DNA of 64,000 bases from Prochlorococcus sp. AG-686-J21 (GCA_003210285.1 QCVS01000001.1:105521-169520), one strand, 5' to 3'; positions 1 through 9,340 are shown, counted from the stretch's first letter. Numbers and translations are program-made. The notes: a model not told the origin generated them from the sequence alone.

Positions 1-351
1 CCAGACGAAATACCATCTTCAGTAAAAGGTTTAGTTGATAAATTACCTTTTAAAAATCTTAGTAAAATTTCTAATGTAGTTTTTTCTACCAAAGACAATT
101 TAGAACTGCAAAAAATATTAGAGGCTTTATCTAAAGCCCTAATTAATAAAAAATATTTAATAGGTGATAATTTATCAATAGCTGATATTGCAATTGCTGC
201 ACAATTATCTCTTCTTAAATTTCCAAAATCATCGGGACCAATTCTTTCAGGGGAAGGTTCTCAAGAATACATAAATAATCCTTATTTAGAAAATATATTT
301 ATCTGGAGAAACAACATAGAAGAATATCTTTTTAGTGCTAATTCTCAATAA
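1..351 (+). CDS. Glutathione S-transferase-like protein, C-terminal part
   Basis: The open frame runs from base 1 to a TAA at 349-351, so only the last 116 residues are in the window. The segment YLIGDNLSIADIAIAA is the classic start of the alpha-helical C-terminal domain of glutathione S-transferases (the GD.xSxAD helix cap). The thioredoxin-fold half with the glutathione site lies upstream and cannot be judged, so substrate and activity are unknown. The 3' end overlaps the convergent next gene by 14 bases. The ORF track omits it because it lacks a start. Confidence 0.8.
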   Translation, partial: PDEIPSSVKGLVDKLPFKNLSKISNVVFSTKDNLELQKILEALSKALINKKYLIGDNLSIADIAIAAQLSLLKFPKSSGPILSGEGSQEYINNPYLENIFIWRNNIEEYLFSANSQ

Positions 352-1048
352 ATTCAAACGATAATTTAAATTTACTAGTTTTAATTGCATGCACTGAGGG
401 ATCTCCAACTTTTGAACCATATGTAGCAATATATTGAAAACCACAGATATTAGGTTTTAAAGTATTATCTGAATTGGAATTATCACGATTACATTTTTGA
501 AATTTACTAATTGTCTCGACCTGATTAACCCTAGATGCTCCTGGTTTATGAAGAGTTTGAATAACTAATTCGTCAGCAAAAAATATATCATCATCTTGAA
601 TTTGATTTCTTCCTGTAATCCTTGAATCAATATATAGATCATCTTTTAAATAAGTTATTTGTTTGTTAATCGATTTAGGATCATTAACAACTTTAATCAA
701 AGTATCGCCAAATATCGCTTTACCAATTGACTCAGAATTTTTCGATCGATTACCAATAACTTCATTTAAATTATTTTTGAAAAAAGTTACTTTGTAAATC
801 ACTGGTGTTTGAGACTCATCTTCTAAATCTTGAGAAGTAACAAGCCAATTACCCTCAAACCAATTAGGATAAATTAAATCTCTTGAAGTATTTGAAAATT
901 TAAAATTTGGTAAGTACAGTTCTGGCCATAAATTTTCTCTTTCATCTAAAAATTCTCTTACATTATGATCATTTAAAGCAAATGCATTATCTAAAGAAAT
1001 TAATTGAATAATTAGAAAAATAATTAATCCTAAAAAATTTTTAATCAT
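338..1048 (-). CDS. Cyanobacterial secreted/lumenal protein (DUF6816-like), function unknown
   Basis: This 236-residue protein begins with a clear signal peptide (a basic MIKN, then a hydrophobic run ending near DNAFA), so it is probably exported to the thylakoid lumen or periplasm. The body contains a W-F-GNW segment near residue 63 and several short beta-rich stretches that resemble lipocalin-like folds; this fits a family shared by cyanobacteria and plastids (DUF6816, from memory). No catalytic motif is visible. Its start codon shares the bases CATG with the start of the divergent crr7-like gene, so its promoter must lie inside that gene. Confidence 0.55.
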   Translation of the reverse strand: MIKNFLGLIIFLIIQLISLDNAFALNDHNVREFLDERENLWPELYLPNFKFSNTSRDLIYPNWFEGNWLVTSQDLEDESQTPVIYKVTFFKNNLNEVIGNRSKNSESIGKAIFGDTLIKVVNDPKSINKQITYLKDDLYIDSRITGRNQIQDDDIFFADELVIQTLHKPGASRVNQVETISKFQKCNRDNSNSDNTLKPNICGFQYIATYGSKVGDPSVHAIKTSKFKLSFEFIEN

Positions 1049-1304
1049 GTCTAATCCATTAATAAGATCTGAAGACCATTTTGTATTATTAGAGCCAGAT
1101 TCAAAAGAAAAAATAGTAACTAAAAAAGAAGCAATATTATGGTTAAGAAATTGGCTTCATAAGGTTGACTCATCAACTATATATCAAAAAAAAGATTATT
1201 CCAATGAGGAATTTCTCGAAGAATTATTAGAAAGTACTTATGAATTAGAAATAAAATTTGGATTCGTTATTAAATGGTTTGCTGTGAGAGTGGAACCTGA
1301 TTAA
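1047..1304 (+). CDS. CRR7-family protein (NDH-1 accessory factor)
   Basis: The 85-residue protein matches the CHLORORESPIRATORY REDUCTION 7 family in length and pattern: FVLLEP near the N-terminus, a central LRNWLHK helix, and ELEIKFG...WFAVRVEPD at the C-terminus. In plants CRR7 is needed for accumulation of the chloroplast NDH complex; the cyanobacterial member is presumed to assist NDH-1 at the thylakoid. No signal peptide is present, so it should be cytoplasmic. The ATG overlaps the divergent upstream ATG by two bases and the 3' end overlaps aroK by four, so the gene has no private flanking DNA. Confidence 0.75.
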   Translation: MSNPLIRSEDHFVLLEPDSKEKIVTKKEAILWLRNWLHKVDSSTIYQKKDYSNEEFLEELLESTYELEIKFGFVIKWFAVRVEPD

Positions 1305-1858
1305 TTTATAATTTTTTTGTAAATTCCATAAACTATTTGTTTTGCAACTTCTTCAACATCTTCGTTATTAACCTCAACTCTTAAATCAGCCTGAGAATAT
1401 AAATTTTTTCTAGATTGAAAAATTTGGTTATACAAATCACTTAAATCTTTTCCCTGTAATAGAGGTCTATTTTCAATATCTTTTTTCAACCTCTCAAGAG
1501 CAATCTCTTGCTTTGTGTCAATCCAAATAATAATTCCTTGCCTTAAAACACCCCAGTTTTCTGGTTTAGAAATAATTCCTCCACCAGTAGAAACGATTAA
1601 AGAAGGGATTTTAATTGTTTCTTTTAAGCAATTTGTTTCTAGTTCTCGGAATGCTTTTTCTCCATCTTCCTGGAACATTTCATTAATTGTTTTTTTTGCT
1701 ATATTCTCTATTAATTTATCCAGATCAATATACTTATACCTCAATAACTCGGCTAATACTGGACCAGTTTTAGATTTACCACTAGCCATCATACCTATCA
1801 AATATATACTTCTTCCTTTAATTATTTTGTTTGTTTTCTCAATAATAGATTTTTCCAT
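1301..1858 (-). CDS. aroK: Shikimate kinase
   Basis: AroK phosphorylates shikimate at the 3-hydroxyl in the chorismate pathway. The 185-residue protein has the P-loop GMMASGKSK near residue 22, the D-x-D pair YIDLDK that binds shikimate and Mg, the FRELE segment, the STGGGI substrate loop near residue 90, and the RPLL lid motif near residue 131. Length is normal for the family with a short N-terminal extension. It converges with crr7 (4-base overlap) and is divergent from the pterin synthase gene, with about 50 bases between starts that must hold both promoters. Confidence 0.95.
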   Translation of the reverse strand: MEKSIIEKTNKIIKGRSIYLIGMMASGKSKTGPVLAELLRYKYIDLDKLIENIAKKTINEMFQEDGEKAFRELETNCLKETIKIPSLIVSTGGGIISKPENWGVLRQGIIIWIDTKQEIALERLKKDIENRPLLQGKDLSDLYNQIFQSRKNLYSQADLRVEVNNEDVEEVAKQIVYGIYKKIIN

Positions 1859-1908
1859 ACAGACAAAAGAGTATATAAAACCTTAAGATAGTATTATTAC
1901 AGACATTT

Positions 1909-2835
1909 ATGACTTTTACACATACCAAACCATTACATGGCCAGGGACGTGAATGCGTCATAACTCGACGTGCCTGTTTTAGTTCAAGTCATCGCTATTG
2001 GCTTCCTGAAAAAAGCTCAGAAGATAATTTCTCTCTTTTTGGGAAGTGTAGTATAGCTCCAGGACATGGCCATAATTACGAACTTATCGTATCAATGGGG
2101 GGCAAACTTGACTCAGATGGAATGGTCCTTAATCTTTCTGATGTAAAACATTCTATTAAGAGTAAGGTTACTGGACAATTAGATTTTCGTTTTTTAAATG
2201 ACGTATGGCCTGAATTTAATATTCATAGTCAAGAAGGCATTCTTCCAACGACTGAGGCACTAGTTAAAGTTATCTGGAATCGTTTAAAAGATGAACTACC
2301 TCTTACAAGTTTAAGACTTTATGAAAGCCCAACTTTATGGGCAGATTACTATGGAAAAAACATGGAAGCTTTATTAACAATTCAAAGTCATTTTAATGCT
2401 GCTCACCGATTAGCAAAAGATGAGATTTCTCTTGATGAAAACAAGAAGATTTATGGGAAATGTGCCAGAGTAAATGGACATGGACATAATTATTTTCTCG
2501 ATGTAACTGTCCGAGGAAAAATTGATCCAAGAACTGGGATGATATGCGATTTACCTTCATTACAAGCAATTATCGATGATCTTATAGTTGAACCGTTTGA
2601 TCATACTTTCTTAAACAAAGATATCGAATATTTTAAAACTTGCGTCCCAACATGTGAAAATATTGCACTACACATTGCTGATATTCTCTCATCTCCAATT
2701 AAAAAAATTGGAGCAAATCTGCACAAGATAAAACTTCAAGAGAGCCCAAATAATGCTGCGGAAATTTATGTTGAACAAAGCGTACCAAATTCTTTACAAA
2801 GAAATCTTACTAACTCTTTAGTTGCTCAAGCTTGA
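1909..2835 (+). CDS. Tandem 6-pyruvoyl-tetrahydropterin synthase domain protein
   Basis: The 308-residue protein is two PTPS (QueD-superfamily) domains in series. Domain 2 has the full set: zinc ligands H166, H191 and H193 (NAAHR, GHGHNY), nucleophile-type C185, the D231-H232 pair (FDHTFLN) and E278 (QESP). Domain 1 keeps H28, C47, H53, H55 and E139 but has D92-F93 (LDFRFLN) where the catalytic His should be. The C-x4-GHGHNY spacing is like animal PTPS rather than E. coli QueD. The expected substrate is dihydroneopterin triphosphate; the product may feed a cyanobacterial pterin or queuosine-type pathway. It is translationally coupled to the next gene. Confidence 0.88.
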   Translation: MTFTHTKPLHGQGRECVITRRACFSSSHRYWLPEKSSEDNFSLFGKCSIAPGHGHNYELIVSMGGKLDSDGMVLNLSDVKHSIKSKVTGQLDFRFLNDVWPEFNIHSQEGILPTTEALVKVIWNRLKDELPLTSLRLYESPTLWADYYGKNMEALLTIQSHFNAAHRLAKDEISLDENKKIYGKCARVNGHGHNYFLDVTVRGKIDPRTGMICDLPSLQAIIDDLIVEPFDHTFLNKDIEYFKTCVPTCENIALHIADILSSPIKKIGANLHKIKLQESPNNAAEIYVEQSVPNSLQRNLTNSLVAQA

Positions 2836-3494
2836 ATACACCAAGCATAGCGATCATTATCGCTTCTAGTTTAGATGGAAGGATTGCTTTCCCAAGTGGA
2901 GGAGAATCGCATCTTGGAACTAAGGAAGATAGGAGAATGTTAGATAAAAACTTATCAATAGTTGACGCTACCATTTTTGGATTGGGAACTCTAAAAGCTC
3001 ATCAAAGTACATATTTAGTAAAAAATCATTGTAAAAATGGCGAAATAAAAATCTCAAAAAATCAGCCTATTTCTATAGTCGCCTCCAATAGCAAAAAATT
3101 TAAAAAAGATTGGAATTATTTCAATCAACCAATTAAAAGATGGCTAATCAGCTCTAATAAAAAAGATTTAATAGAGAGTAAAGATTTTGATAAAGAAATT
3201 TTCTACAAAAATTCCTGGAGTAAAACCTTGTTAAGTATTAAGAAAGCTGGAATCAATCGTCTAGCACTTCTTGGTGGAGCAAATCTTATAAATTCTTTTA
3301 TAAAAGAAGATTTGATTGATGAAATCAAAATTACAATAGCCCCAAGAATTATTGGAGGGAAATTTACATGGATACCTGCTGAACAAACAAATAAAATTTT
3401 TAATTTAAAGCAATTTTGGAATATAAAATCGATTCAAGAATTAGATAGAAATGAAATATATATTCATTACATAAGAAAAACTAAAGATGATTAA
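2832..3494 (+). CDS. RibD C-terminal-domain (DHFR-fold) reductase
   Basis: This 220-residue protein is a stand-alone RibD_C domain: ASSLDGRIA at the N-terminus (the family S-x-DG-x-I/A motif), GLGTLKAH near residue 50, LLGGANLINSF near residue 148 (NADPH-binding GG) and a terminal IAPRIIGG. Such proteins reduce pyrimidine or pterin-type substrates with NADPH; no deaminase domain is attached. The TTG start at 2832 lies in the TTGA that also contains the upstream stop codon, and the protein aligns from its first residues, so this start is credible. The coupling to a PTPS gene suggests a pterin-related substrate, which is inference; riboflavin synthesis is the alternative. Confidence 0.8.
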   Translation: MNTPSIAIIIASSLDGRIAFPSGGESHLGTKEDRRMLDKNLSIVDATIFGLGTLKAHQSTYLVKNHCKNGEIKISKNQPISIVASNSKKFKKDWNYFNQPIKRWLISSNKKDLIESKDFDKEIFYKNSWSKTLLSIKKAGINRLALLGGANLINSFIKEDLIDEIKITIAPRIIGGKFTWIPAEQTNKIFNLKQFWNIKSIQELDRNEIYIHYIRKTKDD

Positions 3495-3506
3495 AGTAAA
3501 AAAAAT

Positions 3507-4661
3507 ATGAATCATATTGAGCACAAAATTGAAATTAAACTATCAATTCAAGAAATAAATAAAGAAACATGGAATGAATTAAGAAAAGAAATCAACAATC
3601 CATTTTATGAATGGGAATGGCTCTATAACCTTGAATTATCGAAAAGTGTCTCAAGACAAACTGGATGGCAACCTTTATATTTTATTGCTTATGAAAATGA
3701 AGAAATATGCGGAATAGCTCCACTTTTTCTTAAAAATCATAGTTATGGAGAATTTATTTTTGATCAATCCTTTGCAAAATTAGCTCAAGATTTAAATCTA
3801 AATTATTATCCTAAGCTTATTGGGATGAGCCCTTACAGCCCTATTAATGGATACGAATTTTTATATAAAGAAAATAAAAATAAAATAGAAATTACAAATT
3901 CATTAATAAAACATATTGATGACTTTGCTTTGAAAAATAATATCTTGAGTTGCAATTTCTTATATGTAAACGAAGATTGGGGAAAACATCTACAATCCTT
4001 AGGATATCAGGAATGGATCAATACAAGTAGTGAATGGAAGAATAATGGGGAAAAGAAATTTGATGATTTTTTATCCAGATTCAACTCTAATCAAAGAAAA
4101 AACATTAAAAAAGAAAGAAAATCAATTTCAAAACAAAATCTCGAGATCAAAATCCATACAGAAGAGAATATAAATCTAGAAATGCTTCAAAAAATGCATA
4201 ATTTATACGAGCAGCATTGTTTGAGATGGGGAGTATGGGGTAGCAAATATCTTACCTCTGAATTTTTTGAAAACATTCTTGAAAACAAAAGAAATCTATT
4301 GTTTTTTAGTGCATCAAGAAATGATTCTGAAAGAACGATTGCAATGTCAATGTGTATAAAAAATGAAAAATATATATGGGGTAGATATTGGGGTAGTCAA
4401 GAAGAAGTACTTAACTTACATTTTGAATTATGCTATTACCAGCCTATTGAGTGGGCAATAAAAAATAACATTGAAAGTTTTGATCCTGGAGCAGGAGGTA
4501 AACATAAAAGAAGAAGAGGGTTTTATGCAAAAGGTACTAAAAGTTTTCACAAATGGTTTAACAAAAACATGAAAAATATAATTACCCCTTGGTTAAATGA
4601 AGTTAATTTTCAAACTTTGAAAGAAATTGAGTTAGAAAATAATTCTATACCTTTTAAATAA
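3507..4661 (+). CDS. Predicted N-acyltransferase (COG3146/FemAB-like)
   Basis: The 384-residue protein fits the peptidoglycan biosynthesis/recognition N-acyltransferase family (PF04339, FemAB-like with a GNAT fold). Visible features are NPFYEWEWL near residue 31, GIAPLFLK near residue 69, LIGMSPYSP near residue 104, FNSNQRKNIKKERK near residue 193, YEQHCLRWG near residue 239, and FDPGAGGKHKRRRGF near residue 329, the family's conserved C-terminal signature. The acceptor is unknown. It begins 12 bases after the reductase gene and may be the third gene of that operon. Confidence 0.8.
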   Translation: MNHIEHKIEIKLSIQEINKETWNELRKEINNPFYEWEWLYNLELSKSVSRQTGWQPLYFIAYENEEICGIAPLFLKNHSYGEFIFDQSFAKLAQDLNLNYYPKLIGMSPYSPINGYEFLYKENKNKIEITNSLIKHIDDFALKNNILSCNFLYVNEDWGKHLQSLGYQEWINTSSEWKNNGEKKFDDFLSRFNSNQRKNIKKERKSISKQNLEIKIHTEENINLEMLQKMHNLYEQHCLRWGVWGSKYLTSEFFENILENKRNLLFFSASRNDSERTIAMSMCIKNEKYIWGRYWGSQEEVLNLHFELCYYQPIEWAIKNNIESFDPGAGGKHKRRRGFYAKGTKSFHKWFNKNMKNIITPWLNEVNFQTLKEIELENNSIPFK

Positions 4662-4725
4662 AATAGAAATTAATTGATCCGATAATTGTTTATATTAATA
4701 ATATAATTTTATTAAAAATTTGAAG

Positions 4726-5112
4726 ATGGATTTTATTAAAATATTTGAAAAAAAAATAGATACAGATAATGATTTATCTAATAGATATATTGAGCTAGAC
4801 CCAAATGGATATTTTATTATAAAGATAGATTTGGAGACAAAAAAAATCATCTTAGAACATTATTTAAATACTATTAATAAAGAAGGATATGCAATAGATC
4901 CAAAAACTAATGAGCCTATTAAATGTGACTCAAAAGAAATCAAAACTTGTAATGAGACCTTCATAGGAATTAGTGCTAAAGAGATTGGAATAGCAATAAC
5001 AGAAAAGCGTAATGATCTAATATCTAGATTTGATCATGCCTTATATTTAGGACGAGAGTTACAAAAAGCAGAAGAATGTTTATACAAAAAATTACCCTAC
5101 ATTCAAGATTAA
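4726..5112 (+). CDS. DUF4346 protein
   Basis: The protein contains the DUF4346 pattern: DPNGYFIIKID near residue 24, a region around NTINKEGYAIDP, and a C-terminal helix HALYLGRELQKAE. Cyanobacteria carry this domain alone or attached to pterin-binding-like proteins; no reaction is known to me. The ORF track starts at a TTG (4720), but an ATG two codons later is the simpler choice. It follows the acyltransferase gene by about 60 bases and precedes the likely petL. Confidence 0.6.
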   Translation: MDFIKIFEKKIDTDNDLSNRYIELDPNGYFIIKIDLETKKIILEHYLNTINKEGYAIDPKTNEPIKCDSKEIKTCNETFIGISAKEIGIAITEKRNDLISRFDHALYLGRELQKAEECLYKKLPYIQD

Positions 5113-5177
5113 GAAATTAAACGAAAGAATTTTAATTCTTATTGAGATGCTAAATTAAATAAAAATATAAAAGATAA

Positions 5178-5270
5178 ATGAACATCATTTTCTATTTTGC
5201 ATTTCTAGGTTTTGGTTTTGGAGCAGCTTTCTTATTAGATAAACTTTTAAGAGCCGTTAAATTAATTTAG
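5178..5270 (+). CDS. petL: Probable cytochrome b6f subunit PetL
   Basis: A 30-residue ORF too short for the track reads MNIIFYFAFLGFGFGAAFLLDK followed by LLRAVKLI. It is one transmembrane helix with a short basic tail ending in KLI, matching the length and C-terminus of cyanobacterial PetL, a small helix at the edge of the cytochrome b6f complex. The assignment rests on size, topology and tail only; another small photosynthetic subunit is possible. A short AT-rich spacer with an imperfect AATT hairpin precedes it. Confidence 0.6.
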   Translation: MNIIFYFAFLGFGFGAAFLLDKLLRAVKLI

Positions 5271-5277
5271 AAAAAAT

Positions 5278-6642
5278 TCATAAGGTTTTTATAACCTCTC
5301 CATATAAATCATATTCATCCGCAAAACAAATATTTGCTTCAACAAATTTACCGATATAATTTTTTTCATCTTCATTATTTTTAATAGATAAGATGACATT
5401 GCCATCTATTTCAGGAGCGAAGTTATAAGAACGTCCAATCAGTTCTTTATTTTCAGATATTTTTTCTACTAAAACCTTAGCTTTTGTACCTACATATAAC
5501 TGATTTTTTTTCTTAGAAATAATTTGTTGAATGGATATTATATTATCTTTTCTTGCATCAGCTACTTCTGAAGATACCCTATTGGGCAAATCGAAAGCAC
5601 TTGTTCCTTCCTCCGGAGAAAAAATAAAAACGCCAACATGATCAAACTCATGCCTATACAAAAAATCTAAAAGATGTTGAAAATGTTTTTGATTTTCTCC
5701 TGGGAACCCAACAATCAAGCTTGTTCTTAATACAGCAGATGGTATTTGCTCCCTTATTTGACTCAAAATTGATTCATTCAAAGAAGCTTGCCAAGGTCTA
5801 TTCATGCTCTTTAGAATGTCTGGATGACTATGTTGCAAAGGTAGATCAAAATAGGGAACTATGTTATTTGAATCTTTAAAAGCTTTAATAACTTCACCAG
5901 TTAAACCAGTTGGATATGCATAATGAATTCGTATCCAAGGAACTGAAACTTTAGACAGTTCTTTCAAGAGTCTTGCTAAAGAAGGTTTACCATAAATATC
6001 TTGACCATAATTTGTTGTAATTTGACTTATTAGTATTATTTCTTGAATCCCTTGAGCTGCAAGATTTTTTGCTTCTGAAACTATAGATTCTATATCCCTA
6101 CTGCGTTGAGGACCTCTTAATTTAGGAATAATACAAAATGCACACTTATAGTCACACCCTTCAGCAATACGAAGATAAGCAACAAATTTATTTTTATCTA
6201 CAAAGCGTGGAATTTTTTCATCTGCAATAAATTCAGGTATTTTTGAAACTTCATTAACAATTTCCCCTTTCTCTACTCGATTGATAACCTTAGCTATTTT
6301 TTGATAATCACCCGTTCCTACTAAAGCTTTTATTTCAGGCATTTCTTTTAAAAGTTCTTCTTTGAAATGCTGGGCCATACAACCAGCAACTATTACCTCT
6401 TTACCTTGATCAGTAAATTCAATTATCTTCCTTATAGATTCTTCTCTAGCTGTTTCTATAAAACTACAAGTATTGACTACAACCACATTCGCATCTTCTA
6501 TATCGTTTCCTACTTCATATCCCTCCTTATCTAATAACCCTTGCATATGTTCAGTATCAACAAGATTTTTCTCACAGCCAACGTGACTAAAAGCAACCTT
6601 TGAACTTTTTTTATCCTTTACCTTTTGATTATTTTGCTTCAC
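5278..6642 (-). CDS. rimO: Ribosomal protein S12 methylthiotransferase RimO
   Basis: RimO adds a methylthio group to an aspartate of ribosomal protein S12. The 454-residue protein has the N-terminal UPF0004 domain with three cluster cysteines (VGCEKN, NTCSF, AGCMAQ), the radical-SAM motif CDYKCAFC near residue 164, and a C-terminal TRAM-like beta domain. [12 protein letters not shown] and the [18 protein letters not shown] context favour RimO over MiaB. It is convergent with petL, with seven bases between the ends. Confidence 0.95.
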   Translation of the reverse strand: MKQNNQKVKDKKSSKVAFSHVGCEKNLVDTEHMQGLLDKEGYEVGNDIEDANVVVVNTCSFIETAREESIRKIIEFTDQGKEVIVAGCMAQHFKEELLKEMPEIKALVGTGDYQKIAKVINRVEKGEIVNEVSKIPEFIADEKIPRFVDKNKFVAYLRIAEGCDYKCAFCIIPKLRGPQRSRDIESIVSEAKNLAAQGIQEIILISQITTNYGQDIYGKPSLARLLKELSKVSVPWIRIHYAYPTGLTGEVIKAFKDSNNIVPYFDLPLQHSHPDILKSMNRPWQASLNESILSQIREQIPSAVLRTSLIVGFPGENQKHFQHLLDFLYRHEFDHVGVFIFSPEEGTSAFDLPNRVSSEVADARKDNIISIQQIISKKKNQLYVGTKAKVLVEKISENKELIGRSYNFAPEIDGNVILSIKNNEDEKNYIGKFVEANICFADEYDLYGEVIKTL

Positions 6643-6747
6643 GTAATTTAGATATTATGTAAGAAATAATTAACAAAGAAACTTTTATAAGTCTCATTCA
6701 AAGTTAATATTAGGATAGATTCTGCAAATTACAAAGATAAAAGATCT

Positions 6748-7683
6748 ATGGCTCTTAAGACTTTAAAAAGTAAAAATAAAAAAGATCTGAAATGGCCAAA
6801 AATTATAATTGCTATTCTGAGCACCATTGGATTAGTTGATACGGGCTCTATTACTTTAAAAAATTGGGGATTATTTAACTCTCTTTCATGTCCTGGAATC
6901 AAAAATGGTTGCGAAACAGTTTTAAATAGCCCTTGGGGTACACTATTCGAGAATAGTCAATACAATATTCCTCTCTCATTAGCAGGAGTTATTACTTATG
7001 GTTCAATACTAGGATTTTCGATATTTTTATCACTGAATTTAGTTTCTCCTAAAGAAAAATTAAATAAGATGATATGGTGGGCAATATTTTTAATCTCTTG
7101 TGCTTCTTCTGTGTTTAGCATCCTTTTGCTAAATATTATGTTCTTTAAAATCAAGGCTTATTGTTTTTTTTGTATTCTTTCGGCAATTTTATCTATTTCT
7201 ATCTTTATTATCTCTATGATTGGTGCAAAGTTTGAAAGTCGAGAGCCTATGTTTTATAGAGGATTTATTGTTGTTTTAACAGTTCTTGTTGGGGGATTGA
7301 TATGGTCAAATAGTGTTGACCCTTCTAATGCAATTGATATTTCTAAAAATACAGAAAAAGTATCTCCTGCAATCACTACAACTAGCTCACCCCAGAAAAT
7401 TAAGTTTGCTAAATTTTTAAGTGATAATAATATTAAAATGTTTAGCGCATATTGGTGCCCACATTGCCATGATCAAAAACAACTATTTGGCAAAAAAGCA
7501 GTTAAAGAGTTATCTATTATAGAATGTGCACAAGATGGTAAAGATAATCAATATAAACTTTGCCGAGAAAAACAGATTGACGGGTTTCCATCCTGGGAAA
7601 TTAATGGTGAAATATATAGTGGAGTCAAAGATTTAAATGATTTAGCAATAATGACTGAATATGAGGGCGATTTTAATTTTTAA
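6748..7683 (+). CDS. VKOR-thioredoxin fusion, disulfide-forming membrane enzyme
   Basis: The 311-residue protein joins a vitamin K epoxide reductase domain to a thioredoxin-like domain. The VKOR part has about five membrane helices with loop cysteines C48 and C55 and the active CxxC C139-F-F-C142. The C-terminal part has W-C237-P-H-C240 in a thioredoxin context plus C260 and C272. In cyanobacteria this enzyme oxidises exported proteins and passes electrons to quinone, replacing DsbA/DsbB, and supports photosystem assembly. The fused domain should lie in the lumen/periplasm. Its 3' end overlaps the convergent nadB by 11 bases. Confidence 0.92.
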   Translation: MALKTLKSKNKKDLKWPKIIIAILSTIGLVDTGSITLKNWGLFNSLSCPGIKNGCETVLNSPWGTLFENSQYNIPLSLAGVITYGSILGFSIFLSLNLVSPKEKLNKMIWWAIFLISCASSVFSILLLNIMFFKIKAYCFFCILSAILSISIFIISMIGAKFESREPMFYRGFIVVLTVLVGGLIWSNSVDPSNAIDISKNTEKVSPAITTTSSPQKIKFAKFLSDNNIKMFSAYWCPHCHDQKQLFGKKAVKELSIIECAQDGKDNQYKLCREKQIDGFPSWEINGEIYSGVKDLNDLAIMTEYEGDFNF

Positions 7684-9340
7684 TAAACCTTTTAATTATT
7701 TCGTGATTTAGTTGCTGCCTTGTATGGCATTTCCAAGTTGTTTCTTTAATTGGAAAATCATCCCTATAATGGCCTCCTCTACTTTCCTCTCGAAAAAGAC
7801 AAGCTTTTAACAATAGCAATGTTGTAATTTGTCTATTATGCAAATCAAGCAATAAATTAAGTCCTCTCCTATTTGGCTCACTTAGTTTCAATTTTTGATC
7901 AATTTCTATTTTATTAAGACATTCAAGTAGAGGATTTTTTTGTAGTTGATCTATCTCATCTTGAAGAGTTTTTAAAAATTCAGTCATATTTTTTTTATTA
8001 CGAGAGACACCTAAATTAGACCAGCATAATTTTCTCAAACAATCAATTTTATCTGAAACACCTAAGATAAGATCTTCCTTTGGATTATCCATAAAAATTT
8101 CCGTAATATATCTATCTAGCCTTCCTAAGTTATAAGGAGCATTCAACTCGATAGAAGACATTTTTCTTGCAAATACAAGGCATTCCATAAGCGAATTACT
8201 AGCTAGTCTATTTGCACCATGCACTCCTGTAGAGGCTACTTCTCCCACGGCATATAATCCTATGATTGTAGAAGATGCATTTAGATCGGTATGAACACCT
8301 CCCATCCAATAGTGAGCCGCTGGCGCAACAGGAATAACCTCATTTAGAGGATTAACTCCATAATCTTGACATCTACTTATAATCGTAGGAAATCTTTCAA
8401 CAATTTTTTCTGGATCAATAAATCTTAAATCCAAACCAACGTGATCAACATCGTTTTCTTGCATATTATTCATAATTGCTCTACTAACTTGATCTCTTGT
8501 AGCTAGATCACCATTTTCCAAATGCTTTACTGGGCTCTCACCATTCTTATCAACGAGAACTGCTCCCTCACCTCGAAGGGCTTCAGAGATTAGAAAGCAG
8601 GGAGAACCATAAAACTTTAAAGCTGTAGGATGAAATTGAATAAATTCTAAATCCTCTATTGCAGCTCCAGCTTTCCATGAAAGAGCAATTCCTTCCCCAG
8701 CAGATTGGGCAGGATTTGTAGTATTAGTAAATAAGTGTCCACCTCCGCCTGTGGCTAAAACAACAGCTTTAGAAGTAATCCAATATAAATTAGATCCATC
8801 TAATACCTGAACTCCTCTACATACTTCCTTTTCAATAAGTAATTCTGTTACTCTCACACCTCTACAATGCAATATATTCTCCTTGTTTTCGATATGATCC
8901 TCTAAGACTTCTACAAGTGCTCTACCTGTTCTATCTTTAACATGCAAAACTCTTCTACAGGAATGAGCCGCTTCTAAAGTTGTTGATAGTTGATCTGAGC
9001 TCTGATCAAAAATCATACCTAAATTTTGTAACCTATCAACGCAACCAGGAGCGTCTTTCACAAGCATTTCAACAGCAGAGAAGTCACACAAATCATCTCC
9101 AGCTTTTAATGTGTCTTCAATATGAAGAGCAAAAGAATCTTCAGGTTTAACTACTGATGCAATCCCTCCTTGGGCCCATCTGCTAGATGATCTTTTACTT
9201 GTATTCCTATTTAAAAGAAGGACATTTAAATTTTCTGGCAATTCCAAACAAGTCATTAAACCAGCTGCTCCTGCACCAATAACAATCACATCCCATTTAT
9301 TAATAGATATTGATTCTTGCGAAAATGGCGGTCTTAGCAT
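7673..9340 (-). CDS. nadB: L-aspartate oxidase
   Basis: NadB oxidises L-aspartate to iminoaspartate, the first step of de novo NAD synthesis. The 555-residue flavoprotein has the Rossmann VIGAGAAGL near residue 19, SSRWAQGGIA near residue 52, the FAD-binding ATGGGG near residue 196, the active region EFIQFHPTAL near residue 234, and VGEVASTGVHGANRLASNSL near residue 367, which separates it from fumarate reductases in this context. It ends one base into the start of the downstream DUF3120 gene on the same strand, so the two are probably cotranscribed. Confidence 0.95.
   Translation of the reverse strand: MLRPPFSQESISINKWDVIVIGAGAAGLMTCLELPENLNVLLLNRNTSKRSSSRWAQGGIASVVKPEDSFALHIEDTLKAGDDLCDFSAVEMLVKDAPGCVDRLQNLGMIFDQSSDQLSTTLEAAHSCRRVLHVKDRTGRALVEVLEDHIENKENILHCRGVRVTELLIEKEVCRGVQVLDGSNLYWITSKAVVLATGGGGHLFTNTTNPAQSAGEGIALSWKAGAAIEDLEFIQFHPTALKFYGSPCFLISEALRGEGAVLVDKNGESPVKHLENGDLATRDQVSRAIMNNMQENDVDHVGLDLRFIDPEKIVERFPTIISRCQDYGVNPLNEVIPVAPAAHYWMGGVHTDLNASSTIIGLYAVGEVASTGVHGANRLASNSLMECLVFARKMSSIELNAPYNLGRLDRYITEIFMDNPKEDLILGVSDKIDCLRKLCWSNLGVSRNKKNMTEFLKTLQDEIDQLQKNPLLECLNKIEIDQKLKLSEPNRRGLNLLLDLHNRQITTLLLLKACLFREESRGGHYRDDFPIKETTWKCHTRQQLNHEIIKRFIKN

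Noticed and set aside
1515-1886. Plus-strand 123-residue ORF opposite aroK
   Set aside because: It is a shadow of the shikimate kinase gene and shows no protein-family features.
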